64,000 nucleotides of DNA, taken from a bacterium (GTDB taxonomy: Bacteria > Actinomycetota > Acidimicrobiia > Spongiisociales > Spongiisociaceae). Below are positions 42,768 to 52,151 of this stretch, one piece after another. The stretch spans positions 1 to 64,000 of the forward strand of contig JAPPHZ010000030.1 in NCBI GenBank assembly GCA_028820935.1, in the 5' to 3' direction. The notes below the pieces were generated by a model that was given only the letters and a program-made list of their open reading frames with translations, ran no database searches and was not told where the DNA came from. Position 1 is the first letter of the stretch, and every line of letters begins with the position of its first letter. Position numbers and translations under genes: made by a program.

Positions 42768-44220
42768 TGACCGGTTCACGCTCGCCCGCCTGGCCGGCCG
42801 CATCGGCGGTGAGCTCAGGGGCGACGGCTCGGTCCCGATCGGTGATGTGACCCACGACAGCCGCGAGGCCGGCCCCGGGTTCCTGTTCGTGGCGGTGCCC
42901 GGCCGGATCGTGGACGGCCACCGATTCCTGGAGGATGCCGCCCGGCGGGGAGCGGCCGCCGCCCTGGTGCAGGATCGGTTCGTTCCGGTCGCGATTCCCC
43001 AGATCCGCGTTCCCGATACCCGTCGGGTGCTCGGCGTGGCCGCCTCCATGGTTCACGGCGAGCCCTCCCGCAGCCTGGAGATAGTCGGCGTGACCGGCAC
43101 CAACGGCAAGACCACGGTTACGGTGATGCTGGAGGCGATCGCCCGGGCCGCCGGTCGATCGTTCGGGAGGATAGGAACTCTGGGCGTCACGCTGGAGGGG
43201 GTCGATGAGACCCTCTCGCACACGACTCCGGAGGGGGCCGACTTGCAACGTCTCTTTCGAAGAATGGTGGACAGCGGGGTCTCGACCGTGGCGATGGAGG
43301 TGTCCTCGCATGCCCTGGCCCTCAGCCGTGTCGAAGGCACCACCTTCAGGGTGGCCGCGTTCACCAACCTGTCCCAGGACCACCTCGACTTCCACGGCAA
43401 CATGGAGGATTACTACCTGGCCAAGGCCAGCCTCTTCGACGGTCGCGCCTCGGTTCACGTCATCGATGTGAGCACCGCCGCCGGGCGGCGCCTGGCCGGA
43501 TCGGGTAACCGGCCCGTCGTCACGGTCGGCCATGGCCCCGGCCATGAGGTGTCGATCAACTCTCCTGACCCGGATCTCTCTCGCGCCCGCTTCCGCTGCC
43601 GGATCGAGGGTCGGGACGTGACCCTGAAAGTGCGTCCCGGAGGTCTTCACAACATCCACAATGCGGCCGTGGCGGCGGCGTGCGCCCAGCAGGTGGGTAT
43701 CGGATTCGGCCCCATCAGAGCGGGTCTGGCCTCCATGACCGGCGTGAGGGGCCGGCTCGATCCGGTGGACATGGGTCAGCCCTTCCAGGTGCTGGTCGAC
43801 TACGCCCACAGCCCCGAGGCGGTGGAGTCCGTGGTCCGGACCGCCCGCGCCCATAGCAGCGGTTCGGTGATCGTGGTGGTGGGCGGCGCGGGGGATCGGG
43901 ACGCCACGAAACGACCCTTCCTGGGAGCGGCCGCGGCCCGGGCCGACCTGGCGGTGATCACATCCGACAATCCTCGTAGCGAGGATCCTGCCTCGCTGGT
44001 AGCGCAGGTGGTGGCCGGTACGAGGGGTGGTCGAGCCCGCGTGCTGGCGGAGGTGGACCGCCACGCGGCCATCCGGCTGGCGATCGACCACGCCTCGCCA
44101 GGCGACGTGGTGCTGATCCTCGGCAAGGGCCACGAGACGTACCAGGACTTCGGATCGCGGGTGGTTCCGTTCGACGACCGGGAAGTGGCCGCCTCCTGGC
44201 TAGCGGCCCGGTCGGGATAG
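42760..44220 (+). CDS. murE: UDP-MurNAc-L-Ala-D-Glu:meso-diaminopimelate ligase
   Basis: The 486-residue Mur ligase has TGTNGKTTVT for ATP, the carbamylated-Lys region, and the DNPRSEDP motif, whose Arg recognises meso-diaminopimelate; thus the wall is predicted to be DAP-type. The start at 42760 overlaps ftsI by 8 bp. The next gene is mraY; the usual partner murF is not in between (only 37 bp). Confidence 0.94.
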   Translation: MPDDRFTLARLAGRIGGELRGDGSVPIGDVTHDSREAGPGFLFVAVPGRIVDGHRFLEDAARRGAAAALVQDRFVPVAIPQIRVPDTRRVLGVAASMVHGEPSRSLEIVGVTGTNGKTTVTVMLEAIARAAGRSFGRIGTLGVTLEGVDETLSHTTPEGADLQRLFRRMVDSGVSTVAMEVSSHALALSRVEGTTFRVAAFTNLSQDHLDFHGNMEDYYLAKASLFDGRASVHVIDVSTAAGRRLAGSGNRPVVTVGHGPGHEVSINSPDPDLSRARFRCRIEGRDVTLKVRPGGLHNIHNAAVAAACAQQVGIGFGPIRAGLASMTGVRGRLDPVDMGQPFQVLVDYAHSPEAVESVVRTARAHSSGSVIVVVGGAGDRDATKRPFLGAAAARADLAVITSDNPRSEDPASLVAQVVAGTRGGRARVLAEVDRHAAIRLAIDHASPGDVVLILGKGHETYQDFGSRVVPFDDREVAASWLAARSG

Positions 44221-44257
44221 CGGCCATGCCAGTCGACCGTCTCACGGGTGGCCTCCG

Positions 44258-45319
44258 ATGATCGCCATGCTCACCGCCGCCACGGTGGCCTTCGGGGTGG
44301 CCATCTTCGGTACCGCCTACGCCATCCGCCTGTTCCGGGCGCTGAACATCGGCCAGTTCATCCAGCAGGAGCTGGAAGGCCACATGCACAAGTCGGGCAC
44401 GCCCACCATGGGCGGCATCGTCATCATCGCCGCCATCCTGTGCGGCTATGCGGTGTCGCAGTTCCGGGTGCGATTCGACGACGGCGGCATCGATCTGGTC
44501 GAGACCGGTTTCGAGACCTCCGGGCTGCTCGTGATCGGCGCCATCGTCGGCATGGGTGTGGTCGGCTTCATCGACGACTACCAGAAGCTCTCCCGGTTCC
44601 GTAACAAAGGTCTCGGTATCACGGCCAAGCTGATCGGTCAGCTGGCGGTGGCCGGGCTCTTCACATGGGGCGCGGTGGCAAGCGGCGCCTCCACCGCCCT
44701 TGCCTTCACGCGGCCCACGGCCCTCGACCTGGGAGGGGCGGCGTTCGCCGTCTGGGTGCTCCTGCTGCTCACCGGCTTCTCGAACGCGGTCAACTTCACC
44801 GACGGCCTGGACGGGCTGGCATCGGGATCGGTGGCGCTGGTGGCGGCCTCGTACATGATCATCGCCTTCTGGATCTTCCGGCATCCCGAGATCTACAACG
44901 TGGAGGGAAGCCTGGGCCTGGCGACCGTGGCGTCCGCGATCATGGGCGCCTCCCTCGGCTTTCTCTGGTGGAACGCCTGTCCCGCCCGGATAATCATGGG
45001 GGATGTCGGCTCCCAGGCCCTGGGGGGCGGGATCACCGCGATCGCGTTGCTGACCAACACGCACCTGCTCCTCGTGATCCTGGGCGGCCTGTGGGTGATC
45101 GAAGCCCTGTCGGTGATCATCCAGGTGGCGGGGTTCCGGTGGTTCGGGGGGCGGCGGGTATTCCGGATGGCGCCCATCCACCATCACTTCGAGATGAAGG
45201 AATGGCCGGAGACCACCATCATCACCCGCTTCTGGATCATTGCGGCGATCGGCGTGGCGCTCGGCCTGGGGATCTTCTACGGGGACTTCCTCGCCGTGGG
45301 CCAGCTAGGAGGTTCCTGA
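44258..45319 (+). CDS. mraY: Phospho-MurNAc-pentapeptide transferase
   Basis: The 353-residue integral membrane enzyme makes lipid I from UDP-MurNAc-pentapeptide and undecaprenyl phosphate. About ten helices and the catalytic loops are visible: KSGTPTMGGIVI, VGFIDDYQKLSRFRNKGL, NAVNFTDGLDGLASG and PIHHHFEMKEWPET. The stop and the murD start overlap by 1 base (TGATG). Confidence 0.96.
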   Translation: MIAMLTAATVAFGVAIFGTAYAIRLFRALNIGQFIQQELEGHMHKSGTPTMGGIVIIAAILCGYAVSQFRVRFDDGGIDLVETGFETSGLLVIGAIVGMGVVGFIDDYQKLSRFRNKGLGITAKLIGQLAVAGLFTWGAVASGASTALAFTRPTALDLGGAAFAVWVLLLLTGFSNAVNFTDGLDGLASGSVALVAASYMIIAFWIFRHPEIYNVEGSLGLATVASAIMGASLGFLWWNACPARIIMGDVGSQALGGGITAIALLTNTHLLLVILGGLWVIEALSVIIQVAGFRWFGGRRVFRMAPIHHHFEMKEWPETTIITRFWIIAAIGVALGLGIFYGDFLAVGQLGGS

Positions 45320-46668
45320 TGCACACCCTGGTGCTGGGTGCGGGTATCTCGGGGCAGGCCGCGTCGCGGCTGGCGACCCGGCTGGGGATGGAACACCGCA
45401 TCTACGACCGGCGCGCCGACGCTCTCGATGGCGCTCCTGCCGGGGTGGAGACAGTTGCCGGCGAGTGGGACCCCTCCATGCTGGCGGGCGTCTCGCTGGT
45501 GGTGGCCAGCCCCGGGTTCATGCCCCATCTGCCGCCGTTGACGGATGTCCGAGCGGCGGGAATACCGATCTGGAGCGAGGTTGAGCTGGCCGTTCGCCAT
45601 CTCGATTGCCCGGTGATCGCCATTACGGGCACCAACGGCAAGACGACCGTGTGCCGCCAGACCACCGAGATGCTGGTTGAGTCGGGCATCAGGGCGGTGG
45701 CTGCCGGCAACATCGGGGTTCCGATCAGCGATGTCCTGCCGGGAAGCTGCGAGGTGGTGGTCCTCGAGATCTCCAGCTTCCAGCTTGAGTACACCTACTC
45801 GCTGGCGCCGCGGGTTTCTGTGTTCATGAACGTCGCGGATGACCACGTGGACTGGCATCGATCGCTGATCGCCTACCGGCTGGCCAAGGGCCGCATCTCC
45901 CGCCATCTCTCCGACCAGGACCTGCTGGTCTACGACGAGGGGGATCCGGGCGCGGTCGCCCATGCGCTCGGGGCCCCAGGCCGCAAGACGCCGGTGACCG
46001 GCGCCGAGCCGGGCCCGGGCCCGGAGGGGCCGTTCGGGTTCGCCGCCGGCGGCCTGATGCTTCCCGGCGGGATGGCGCCGATCGCGGAAATGCCCGACCT
46101 CGACTACTCCTTCCGGGTGAACTTGGTGGCCTCGGCCGTGGCCGCCGTAGAACTGGGCGCCGACCCGGCGGCGGCGGCCAGGGTGGCGTCCCGCTTCCGG
46201 CACCGCCACCATCGGCGGACCGTGGTGGGCTCGCTCGGCGACGTGACCTGGGTGGACGATTCCAAGGCCACCAACCCGCATGCAGCGATGGCGGCCATCC
46301 GTTCCTATCCGTCAGTGGTGCTGATCGCGGGCGGGGTGAGGAAGGGCCTCGACCTGTCCCCCCTGGTGCGGGCGCCCAACGTCCGCTACATGGTGGCGAT
46401 GGGGGAGTGCGGTCCCGACCTGGTGGAGATGGCCGCGGGTCTGCCCACCGCCCTGGCCGGTTCGATGGAGGAGGCGGTGCGGATGGCCTCCGACCACGCC
46501 CGGGCCGGGGATACCGTCCTGCTCTCGCCGGGCACCACCGGATTCGACATGTTCACCTGCTACGAGCACCGGGGAAACGTCTTCATCCAGCACGTCGACG
46601 AGTACCTGGGTCGGGTCCGGGCCGGCCGGGACCCGAGGGCGCCCGCATCCGCGGCGGCTGCTGAATGA
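45319..46668 (+). CDS. murD: UDP-MurNAc-L-alanine:D-glutamate ligase
   Basis: The 449-residue enzyme adds D-Glu to UDP-MurNAc-L-Ala. LGAGISGQAASRLA opens the N-terminal domain, TGTNGKTTVCRQ is the ATP loop, WVDDSKATNPHA follows, and the C-terminal SPGTTGFDMFTCYEHRGNVF replaces the more usual SPACASFDMF. The frame is open farther upstream across mraY, but the family start is at 45319. murD, ftsW, murG and murC are chained by overlaps. Confidence 0.94.
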   Translation: MHTLVLGAGISGQAASRLATRLGMEHRIYDRRADALDGAPAGVETVAGEWDPSMLAGVSLVVASPGFMPHLPPLTDVRAAGIPIWSEVELAVRHLDCPVIAITGTNGKTTVCRQTTEMLVESGIRAVAAGNIGVPISDVLPGSCEVVVLEISSFQLEYTYSLAPRVSVFMNVADDHVDWHRSLIAYRLAKGRISRHLSDQDLLVYDEGDPGAVAHALGAPGRKTPVTGAEPGPGPEGPFGFAAGGLMLPGGMAPIAEMPDLDYSFRVNLVASAVAAVELGADPAAAARVASRFRHRHHRRTVVGSLGDVTWVDDSKATNPHAAMAAIRSYPSVVLIAGGVRKGLDLSPLVRAPNVRYMVAMGECGPDLVEMAAGLPTALAGSMEEAVRMASDHARAGDTVLLSPGTTGFDMFTCYEHRGNVFIQHVDEYLGRVRAGRDPRAPASAAAAE

Positions 46669-47852
46669 GCAACCGCCTGTCGTCGATCGCGGACCTCCGC
46701 GTCTGGGCCCGCCGCCGCGACGAGATCGCTCTGTCTCGATCCAGGGTGGTGGTGTTCGTGCTGGTGCTGGCCGCCAGCCTGCTGGTGATCGGCCTTGGGG
46801 CCACGCTGTCGGCTTCCTCAGCCTCCGGGATCATCCAGGAGGCCGATCGGCTGGCGGTCTTCAAGAGGCAGCTGCAGTGGGTGGTCGTAGGCGTTTGCGC
46901 GATGGTGATCATGGCCATGGTTCCCTACAACTGGTACCGCCGGATCGCCCCCTATGCCCTGGGCCTCTCCTTCGCCGGGCTGGTGGTGACCCTGATGGTC
47001 GGTGTGAGGAGGGGCGGCGCCAACCGGTGGCTGGAATTCGGTGATCTGACCGTCCAGGTTTCGGAGTTCTCCAAGCTGGCCGTGATCGTTTTCCTGGCCG
47101 CCGTCCTCACCCGTCGAAGAGACCGCCTCGACGAGCCGCGCCAGTGGGCAGGCCCGATGGTGTTCGCAGTGGGCGGGACCTGTGCGCTGATCGTCTGGCA
47201 GCCCGACCTGGGAACCGCCATCATCGTGGCCGGGGCGGCCGGGGTCATGATGATCGCGGCCGGGGTGCCGTTCCGGTATATCGCCGGCATCGGCGCTACC
47301 GGATTGGCGGTGATCGGGTATGCCACCTACTCGCTGGAGTACCGCCGCCAGCGGTTCCTGTGTTTCCTGGACCCGCTGTCCGACCCGAGCGACGCCTGTT
47401 TCCAGATGATCCAGAGCCTCATAGCCCTCGGCAGCGGCCACTGGCTGGGTGTCGGGCTGGGCGCCTCCCGGTCCCGCTGGTCATACCTGCCCAATCCCTA
47501 CACCGACTTCATCTTCACCATCATCGGTGAGGAGACCGGTTTCATCGGGGCGACCGCCCTGCTGTTCGCCCTGGCCGGCTTGTCGCTGGTCGGGGTGTGG
47601 GTGGCCTACCGGACCAGCGACATGTTCGCCCGCCTCCTCGCCAGCGGCATCACCGCCTGGTTGGGCGTGCAGTCGCTGGTCAACGTGGGTGGTGCGGTTG
47701 GCGCCATTCCGGTTACCGGCCTGGCCCTGCCGCTGGTGTCGGTCGGTGGTAGCGCGATGCTGGTGGCCATGGCCGGGGTCGGGATCCTGGTGAACGTGGC
47801 GCGCAACGCCCCGCACGTACCCGATCCGGCGCCGGAACGGCGGGCCCGGTGA
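46665..47852 (+). CDS. ftsW: Septal peptidoglycan polymerase, SEDS family
   Basis: The 395-residue SEDS protein has about ten helices, the FGDLTVQVSEFSKLAVIVFLAAVLTRRRDR segment, WQPDLGTAIIV with the catalytic-type Asp, and the FxFxGEEtGFIG-like FIFTIIGEETGFIGA followed by VSVGGSAMLVAMAGVGILVNVARN. It polymerises glycan strands with FtsI. ATGA overlap with murD. Confidence 0.95.
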   Translation: MSNRLSSIADLRVWARRRDEIALSRSRVVVFVLVLAASLLVIGLGATLSASSASGIIQEADRLAVFKRQLQWVVVGVCAMVIMAMVPYNWYRRIAPYALGLSFAGLVVTLMVGVRRGGANRWLEFGDLTVQVSEFSKLAVIVFLAAVLTRRRDRLDEPRQWAGPMVFAVGGTCALIVWQPDLGTAIIVAGAAGVMMIAAGVPFRYIAGIGATGLAVIGYATYSLEYRRQRFLCFLDPLSDPSDACFQMIQSLIALGSGHWLGVGLGASRSRWSYLPNPYTDFIFTIIGEETGFIGATALLFALAGLSLVGVWVAYRTSDMFARLLASGITAWLGVQSLVNVGGAVGAIPVTGLALPLVSVGGSAMLVAMAGVGILVNVARNAPHVPDPAPERRAR

Positions 47853-48934
47853 GTTTCGCCATCGCCGCGGCAGGCACCGGTGGGCACATCTTTCCTGGCC
47901 TGGCGGTGGCGGAGCAGTTGGTCGCCGCCGGAGTCGGTAGGGAGCACGTGCTGTTCATCGGAGGAGACCGGATGGAGGTCGACCTGGTCCCGAGGGAGGG
48001 CTACCCGCTGCTGCGGATACGGATACACGGCCTGGAGAGGCGCCTGTCGGCCCGCAACCTCCGCATCCCGCAACTCGTGTGGAAGGCCGCCCGGACCGTG
48101 GCGCGGGAATTCCGTGAGCGCAGGGTCAGGGCCGTGCTGTGCATGGGAAGCTACGTCACGGTGCCGGTCGCCATCGCCGCCCGGCAGGCCGGCGTGCCGC
48201 TCTACATCCACGAGCAGAACGCCGGGGCCGGGCTGGCGAATCGCCTGGCCGGCCGCTGGGCAGACCGGTCCCTGGTTTCGTTTCCCGGTACCAGGGGGCT
48301 GGCCGGGGAGGTCGTCGGCTACCCGCTGAGGTCATCGCTCACCACGCTCGACAAGGCCGCGGTCCGGCCGGACGCGCTGGCGCGGTACGGACTGGAGTCC
48401 GGCCCGGACACGGTCGGCGTGATGGGAGGGAGCCTGGGCGCGGGGTCGATCAATGAGGCTGTCACCGCCTTGTCGGAGAGGTGGAAGGGCGCGCCCATCC
48501 AGATCGTTCACCTCGCGGGCGACCGGAACCGGGCTCAGGTGTCGACCACCGGAGACGCGTCCTCGGTGACGAGGCGGGTGCTGGGCTTCGAGGACCGGAT
48601 GGACCTCTTCTACGGCGTCTCGGACGTGGTGCTCTCCCGGGCCGGCGGAAGCATGATGGAGGCGGCCGTGACCGGCACTCCCAGCGTCCTGGTGCCCGGG
48701 TCGTTCGCCGGACGCCATCAGCTTGCCAACGCCCGCGCCATGGTCGAGACCGGCGCCGCCGTGCTGGTGGAGGAGGCCGGGCTGGGTTCTGTAGGCGGGA
48801 TCCTGGAGGACCTGCTTGCCGACCCGGAGCGGCGCGACCGGATGCGCCGGGCCGCAATTGACGCAGCCAGGCCGGGTGCTGCTGCCACCATTGCCACCAT
48901 GATGATGGATGGCGCGGATGTCGCGGCTCGATGA
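47849..48934 (+). CDS. murG: Undecaprenyldiphospho-MurNAc-pentapeptide GlcNAc transferase
   Basis: The 361-residue GT28 enzyme converts lipid I to lipid II on the inner face of the membrane. AAGTGGHIFPGLAVAEQL, HEQNAGAGLANRL, VMGGSLGAGSINEAV and the UDP-GlcNAc site SRAGGSMMEAAVTGTPSVLVP are visible. The GTG start overlaps ftsW as GTGA; the 3' end overlaps murC by 26 bp. Confidence 0.95.
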   Translation: MSFAIAAAGTGGHIFPGLAVAEQLVAAGVGREHVLFIGGDRMEVDLVPREGYPLLRIRIHGLERRLSARNLRIPQLVWKAARTVAREFRERRVRAVLCMGSYVTVPVAIAARQAGVPLYIHEQNAGAGLANRLAGRWADRSLVSFPGTRGLAGEVVGYPLRSSLTTLDKAAVRPDALARYGLESGPDTVGVMGGSLGAGSINEAVTALSERWKGAPIQIVHLAGDRNRAQVSTTGDASSVTRRVLGFEDRMDLFYGVSDVVLSRAGGSMMEAAVTGTPSVLVPGSFAGRHQLANARAMVETGAAVLVEEAGLGSVGGILEDLLADPERRDRMRRAAIDAARPGAAATIATMMMDGADVAAR

Positions 48935-50279
48935 GAGCATACGAATCCACCTCGTGGGGGCGGGGGGTGCCGGGATCGGTCCGCTCGCCAAGCTGCTGTC
49001 GGCCATGGGTCACGTCGTATCGGGGTCCGACCTGGTCGGGGGCGCCGGCCTCGAAGGGCTGGATAGCCACCGCGTAGAGACGTGGGTGGGCAACCGCCCC
49101 GACCGGATGGCGGAGTGCGACCTGGTGGTGGCCTCGTCGGCGGTTCCCGCCACGGACCCGGAGTTGGTGGCGGCGGGAGACGCCGGGGTCACGGTGTGGG
49201 ACCGTCCGCGCCTGCTCCGCGAGATAACCGGTCGCGTACCTACTCTCGGCTTCACCGGAACGCACGGCAAGACCACCTCCACGGCCCTGGCGGTGACAGC
49301 TACGAGAGCGCTGGGGATCGACGCCTCCTTCGTGGTGGGTGGTGACCTGGCGGGTTCCGGCGCCAATGCCCACCTGGGCGTGGCCGACCTGCTGGTGCTC
49401 GAGGCCGATGAGGCCTTCGGGACCTTCGCCCACCTGGTCCTGGCCGGGCTGGCGGTCACCAATGTCGACTCCGACCACCTTGACCACTACGGGACGCAGG
49501 AACGCCTGGAGGATGCCTTCCGGGATGTGGTCGACCGGGTCGACGGCCCCGTGGTGGTAGGGGTGGACGATCCGGGTGGGCGGCGCCTGGCCGAGCGGAC
49601 CGGGCGGCCGGGGTACGGCACCTCTCCCGAGGCGGTCTGGAGGATCTCGGATGTCGAGCCCGGTCCCGGCTCGGTGTCCTTCCGGCTCGGCGGCCGGTTC
49701 CCTACCGGATCGGTGAAGGTCGGCAGCCCCGGCCTGCACACCGCCCGCAACGCCTGTGGCGTGCTGGCCCTGCTGTCCGAGCTGGGTTACGACCTGGCAG
49801 CAGTGATCGAGAGCCTGGCGCGTTTCGAGGGGGTACGGCGGCGGCTCGAACATCGGGCCACGGTCGGTGACGTGACCATCATCGACAGCTATGCCCACCA
49901 TCCCGCCGAGGTGGCGGCCGACATCGAGGCACTGGCCCCGGTGGACCGGAACCGGCTCTGGGTGGTGTTCCAGCCCCATCTCTATTCGAGGACGGCGGCG
50001 CTGGCATCCGAGTTCGGGGAGGCCCTGGCCGGGGCGGACCGGGTGGTGGTGACCGACATCTACGGGGCTCGTGAGGCGCCCCGGCCGGGCGTCACAGGAG
50101 AGCTGGTGGCAGACTCGGCGAGTGGCCGGCACGGGGCGGTTCGCTACGTCCCGGGCTTGGAGGAGGCGGCGGATCTGGTCGCCGGGGAGGTCCGGCCGGA
50201 CGACCTGGTCCTCACGTTGGGCGCCGGAGACATAACCACCCTGCCCGACCGCCTGGTCGACCGGCTGGCCGGGCGCTGA
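48909..50279 (+). CDS. murC: UDP-N-acetylmuramate:L-alanine ligase
   Basis: The 456-residue Mur ligase has the N-terminal GAGGAGIGPLAKLL loop, ATP loop GFTGTHGKTTSTALAV, EADEAFGTF and a C-terminal FQPHLYSRTAALASEFGEAL. It adds L-Ala to UDP-MurNAc. The start inside murG and the single-base overlap with murB (TGATG) suggest strong translational coupling. Confidence 0.95.
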   Translation: MARMSRLDESIRIHLVGAGGAGIGPLAKLLSAMGHVVSGSDLVGGAGLEGLDSHRVETWVGNRPDRMAECDLVVASSAVPATDPELVAAGDAGVTVWDRPRLLREITGRVPTLGFTGTHGKTTSTALAVTATRALGIDASFVVGGDLAGSGANAHLGVADLLVLEADEAFGTFAHLVLAGLAVTNVDSDHLDHYGTQERLEDAFRDVVDRVDGPVVVGVDDPGGRRLAERTGRPGYGTSPEAVWRISDVEPGPGSVSFRLGGRFPTGSVKVGSPGLHTARNACGVLALLSELGYDLAAVIESLARFEGVRRRLEHRATVGDVTIIDSYAHHPAEVAADIEALAPVDRNRLWVVFQPHLYSRTAALASEFGEALAGADRVVVTDIYGAREAPRPGVTGELVADSASGRHGAVRYVPGLEEAADLVAGEVRPDDLVLTLGAGDITTLPDRLVDRLAGR

Positions 50280-51220
50280 TGCAAGGCTGGGACGGACTCG
50301 TAGCCGGTGGCCATGTCCGCGCGGGGGTGGAGTTGTCCCGGCTCACCACGTACAAGCTGGGCGGACCCGCCCGCTGGTTCTGCGAGCCCGGGAACGTGGA
50401 GGAGCTGCGGTCGGTGTCGCTGGCGGCGCGGGCACGCGGGATCGAGATGGTCGTCATGGGACGGGGAAGCAACCTGGTGGTATCCGACGACGGATACCCC
50501 GGCCTGGTGATCCGGCTGGGTGCCGGGTTCAGGCAGGTTGCCGTGGACCGGGAGGAGCGGATCGTCAGGGCTGGAGCGGCTGTCAGCCTGCCCGTGCTGG
50601 CTCGAAGGATGGCCGACGAGTCCCTGTCCGGGCTGGAGTTCTACGTAGGCATACCCGGTTCGGTGGGAGGGGCGGTCCGCATGAACGCCGGATTCTTCGG
50701 CGTAGAGACCGTTGACGTGATCAGGTCGGCGTCGATCCTGGATGCCGGCTCGGGATCGGTCGTCGAGCGGGAAGCCGGCCGGCTCGGTCTCGGCTACCGG
50801 ACCAGCAACCTGGGCGCCGATGAGGTCGTGCTCGATGCTTCCTATTCGGTGTGTGAAGGTGATCGGGAGAGGATCGTGGCGCTGATGCGCGAGGCCATTC
50901 GCTGGCGGCGCGATCACCAGCCCGGGGGAACCCTCAACGCCGGTAGCGTTTTCCGCAACCCGCCGGGAGACAGCGCCGGGCGGATCATCGACGCGCTGGG
51001 GCTGAAGGGGATGCGCCGCGGCGGCGCCCATGTCTCCCCGAAGCACGCCAACTTCTTCGTAGTGGATCCCGGCGGCACCGCGCAGGATGTGTTCAGCCTG
51101 GTCCGGGACGTGAGGAAGCTGGTACTCGACATAACGGGAATCCTGCTGGAACCGGAGGTGAGGTTCATCGGGTTTCCACACGATCGAACGGGGCAATCGC
51201 CCGGAGGCAACCAGGATTGA
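50279..51220 (+). CDS. murB: UDP-N-acetylenolpyruvoylglucosamine reductase
   Basis: The 313-residue FAD enzyme reduces UDP-GlcNAc-enolpyruvate. TTYKLGGPARWFCEP, GRGSNLVVSDDGYPGLVI, GIPGSVGGAVRMNAG (FAD contacts) and NAGSVFRNPPGDSAGRIIDALGLKG with the catalytic Ser are intact. Its stop overlaps ftsQ as TTGA. Confidence 0.95.
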   Translation: MQGWDGLVAGGHVRAGVELSRLTTYKLGGPARWFCEPGNVEELRSVSLAARARGIEMVVMGRGSNLVVSDDGYPGLVIRLGAGFRQVAVDREERIVRAGAAVSLPVLARRMADESLSGLEFYVGIPGSVGGAVRMNAGFFGVETVDVIRSASILDAGSGSVVEREAGRLGLGYRTSNLGADEVVLDASYSVCEGDRERIVALMREAIRWRRDHQPGGTLNAGSVFRNPPGDSAGRIIDALGLKGMRRGGAHVSPKHANFFVVDPGGTAQDVFSLVRDVRKLVLDITGILLEPEVRFIGFPHDRTGQSPGGNQD

Positions 51221-52029
51221 CCATCGAGCCCCGCATCAAACGTCGGCGCCGGGAGGTCGCCGAACAGCAGGCTCGGACTCGCATCCGGAGGTCCATCTGG
51301 ATGCTGGTCATCCTGGCCTGTGCCGGCGGTGTGGCGTGGTTCCTGATGTCCCCGTTCATGAGTGTCGAGGAGGTGGCCGTCAGCGGCGCGGTGCGCGTGC
51401 CGGTCGAAGACATTCTTCAACGGAGCGGGGTGGTCGAGGGCAGGCCGCTGGTCACCATCCGCGCCCCCACGGTGGAAACCCACCTGATGGAGGATCCCAG
51501 GATCGCAGCCGCCTCCGTCAAGCTGGTGTTCCCCACCCGCGTCGAAGTGGTGGTTCGGGAGCGGGTGGACACAGCCTGGATCGACCTGGGGGACAGATGG
51601 GGGGTTCTGGCCGACGATGGCGTGGTGCTGGCTTACGCGTCCACGCCGACCACCCGGCTCCCGCAGATCCGCGTGGTCATCGATGACCCCGGGCTGGGCG
51701 CCAGGATCGAGGTCCCGGAGGTGGGCGGCGCGCTGGATTTCATCGCGGTCCTGCCGGATGACCTGGCGGAGCGGAGTCTCTTCGAGGCCAGCGACGGCGA
51801 GCTGTGGGTCTGGGTGGGTAACCGGATAGCCCGGCTCGGCCTACCCAGCGACATGGCGGCCAAGGCGACCTCGCTCCTCACGATCCTCGACACCGCTCCG
51901 GTCGGACTCATCGACGTCACGGCCCCGAGCCGTCCCGCAGTCCGGCCCTGGAAGTCGGTCGGCAGGACGCTGCCCGGACTCGAATACCTTAAGTCTCAAC
52001 TAGAAGCAGAGATTTATCTAGAACCTTAA
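51217..52029 (+). CDS. ftsQ: Cell division protein FtsQ
   Basis: The 270-residue protein starts with TTG at 51217. It has a basic cytoplasmic tail, one helix (about 26-47), and the POTRA domain (SVEEVAVSGAVRVPVEDILQRSGVVEGRPLVTI) followed by the FtsQ beta domain. It links FtsL/FtsB with FtsI and FtsW. The last about 15 codons (SQLEAEIYLEP region) are much richer in A and T than the rest and belong to a local repeat, suggesting the 3' end was remodelled. Confidence 0.92.
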   Translation: MTIEPRIKRRRREVAEQQARTRIRRSIWMLVILACAGGVAWFLMSPFMSVEEVAVSGAVRVPVEDILQRSGVVEGRPLVTIRAPTVETHLMEDPRIAAASVKLVFPTRVEVVVRERVDTAWIDLGDRWGVLADDGVVLAYASTPTTRLPQIRVVIDDPGLGARIEVPEVGGALDFIAVLPDDLAERSLFEASDGELWVWVGNRIARLGLPSDMAAKATSLLTILDTAPVGLIDVTAPSRPAVRPWKSVGRTLPGLEYLKSQLEAEIYLEP

Positions 52030-52091
52030 GGAATCGGATGGCGTATGCTTCCCGAGTCTCCACTAGAACGCGAAGCTTTGCCTCTAGCATT
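51991..52091 (+). repeat. Two diverged direct repeats spanning the ftsQ end and the ftsZ upstream region
   Basis: AAGTCTCAACTAGAA at 51991 and GAGTCTCCACTAGAA at 52054 begin two similar blocks about 35-38 bp long, 63 bp apart; both continue to a TTT...TCTAG segment. The palindrome CCTTAAGG (52023-52030) lies between. The region contains the only gap (122 bp) in the murC-ftsQ-ftsZ run, so it may hold the ftsZ promoter. Confidence 0.5.
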
Positions 52092-52151
52092 GGGCGTGTC
52101 CGGAGCGGACTGTCAATGCCGAAGCGGTGAATGGAAGGAACGACACACCCA

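Noticed and set aside
44665-45318. Upstream extension of the murD frame across mraY
   Set aside because: The extension reads mraY out of phase, is Arg/Gly rich and does not look like protein; MurD homology begins at 45319.
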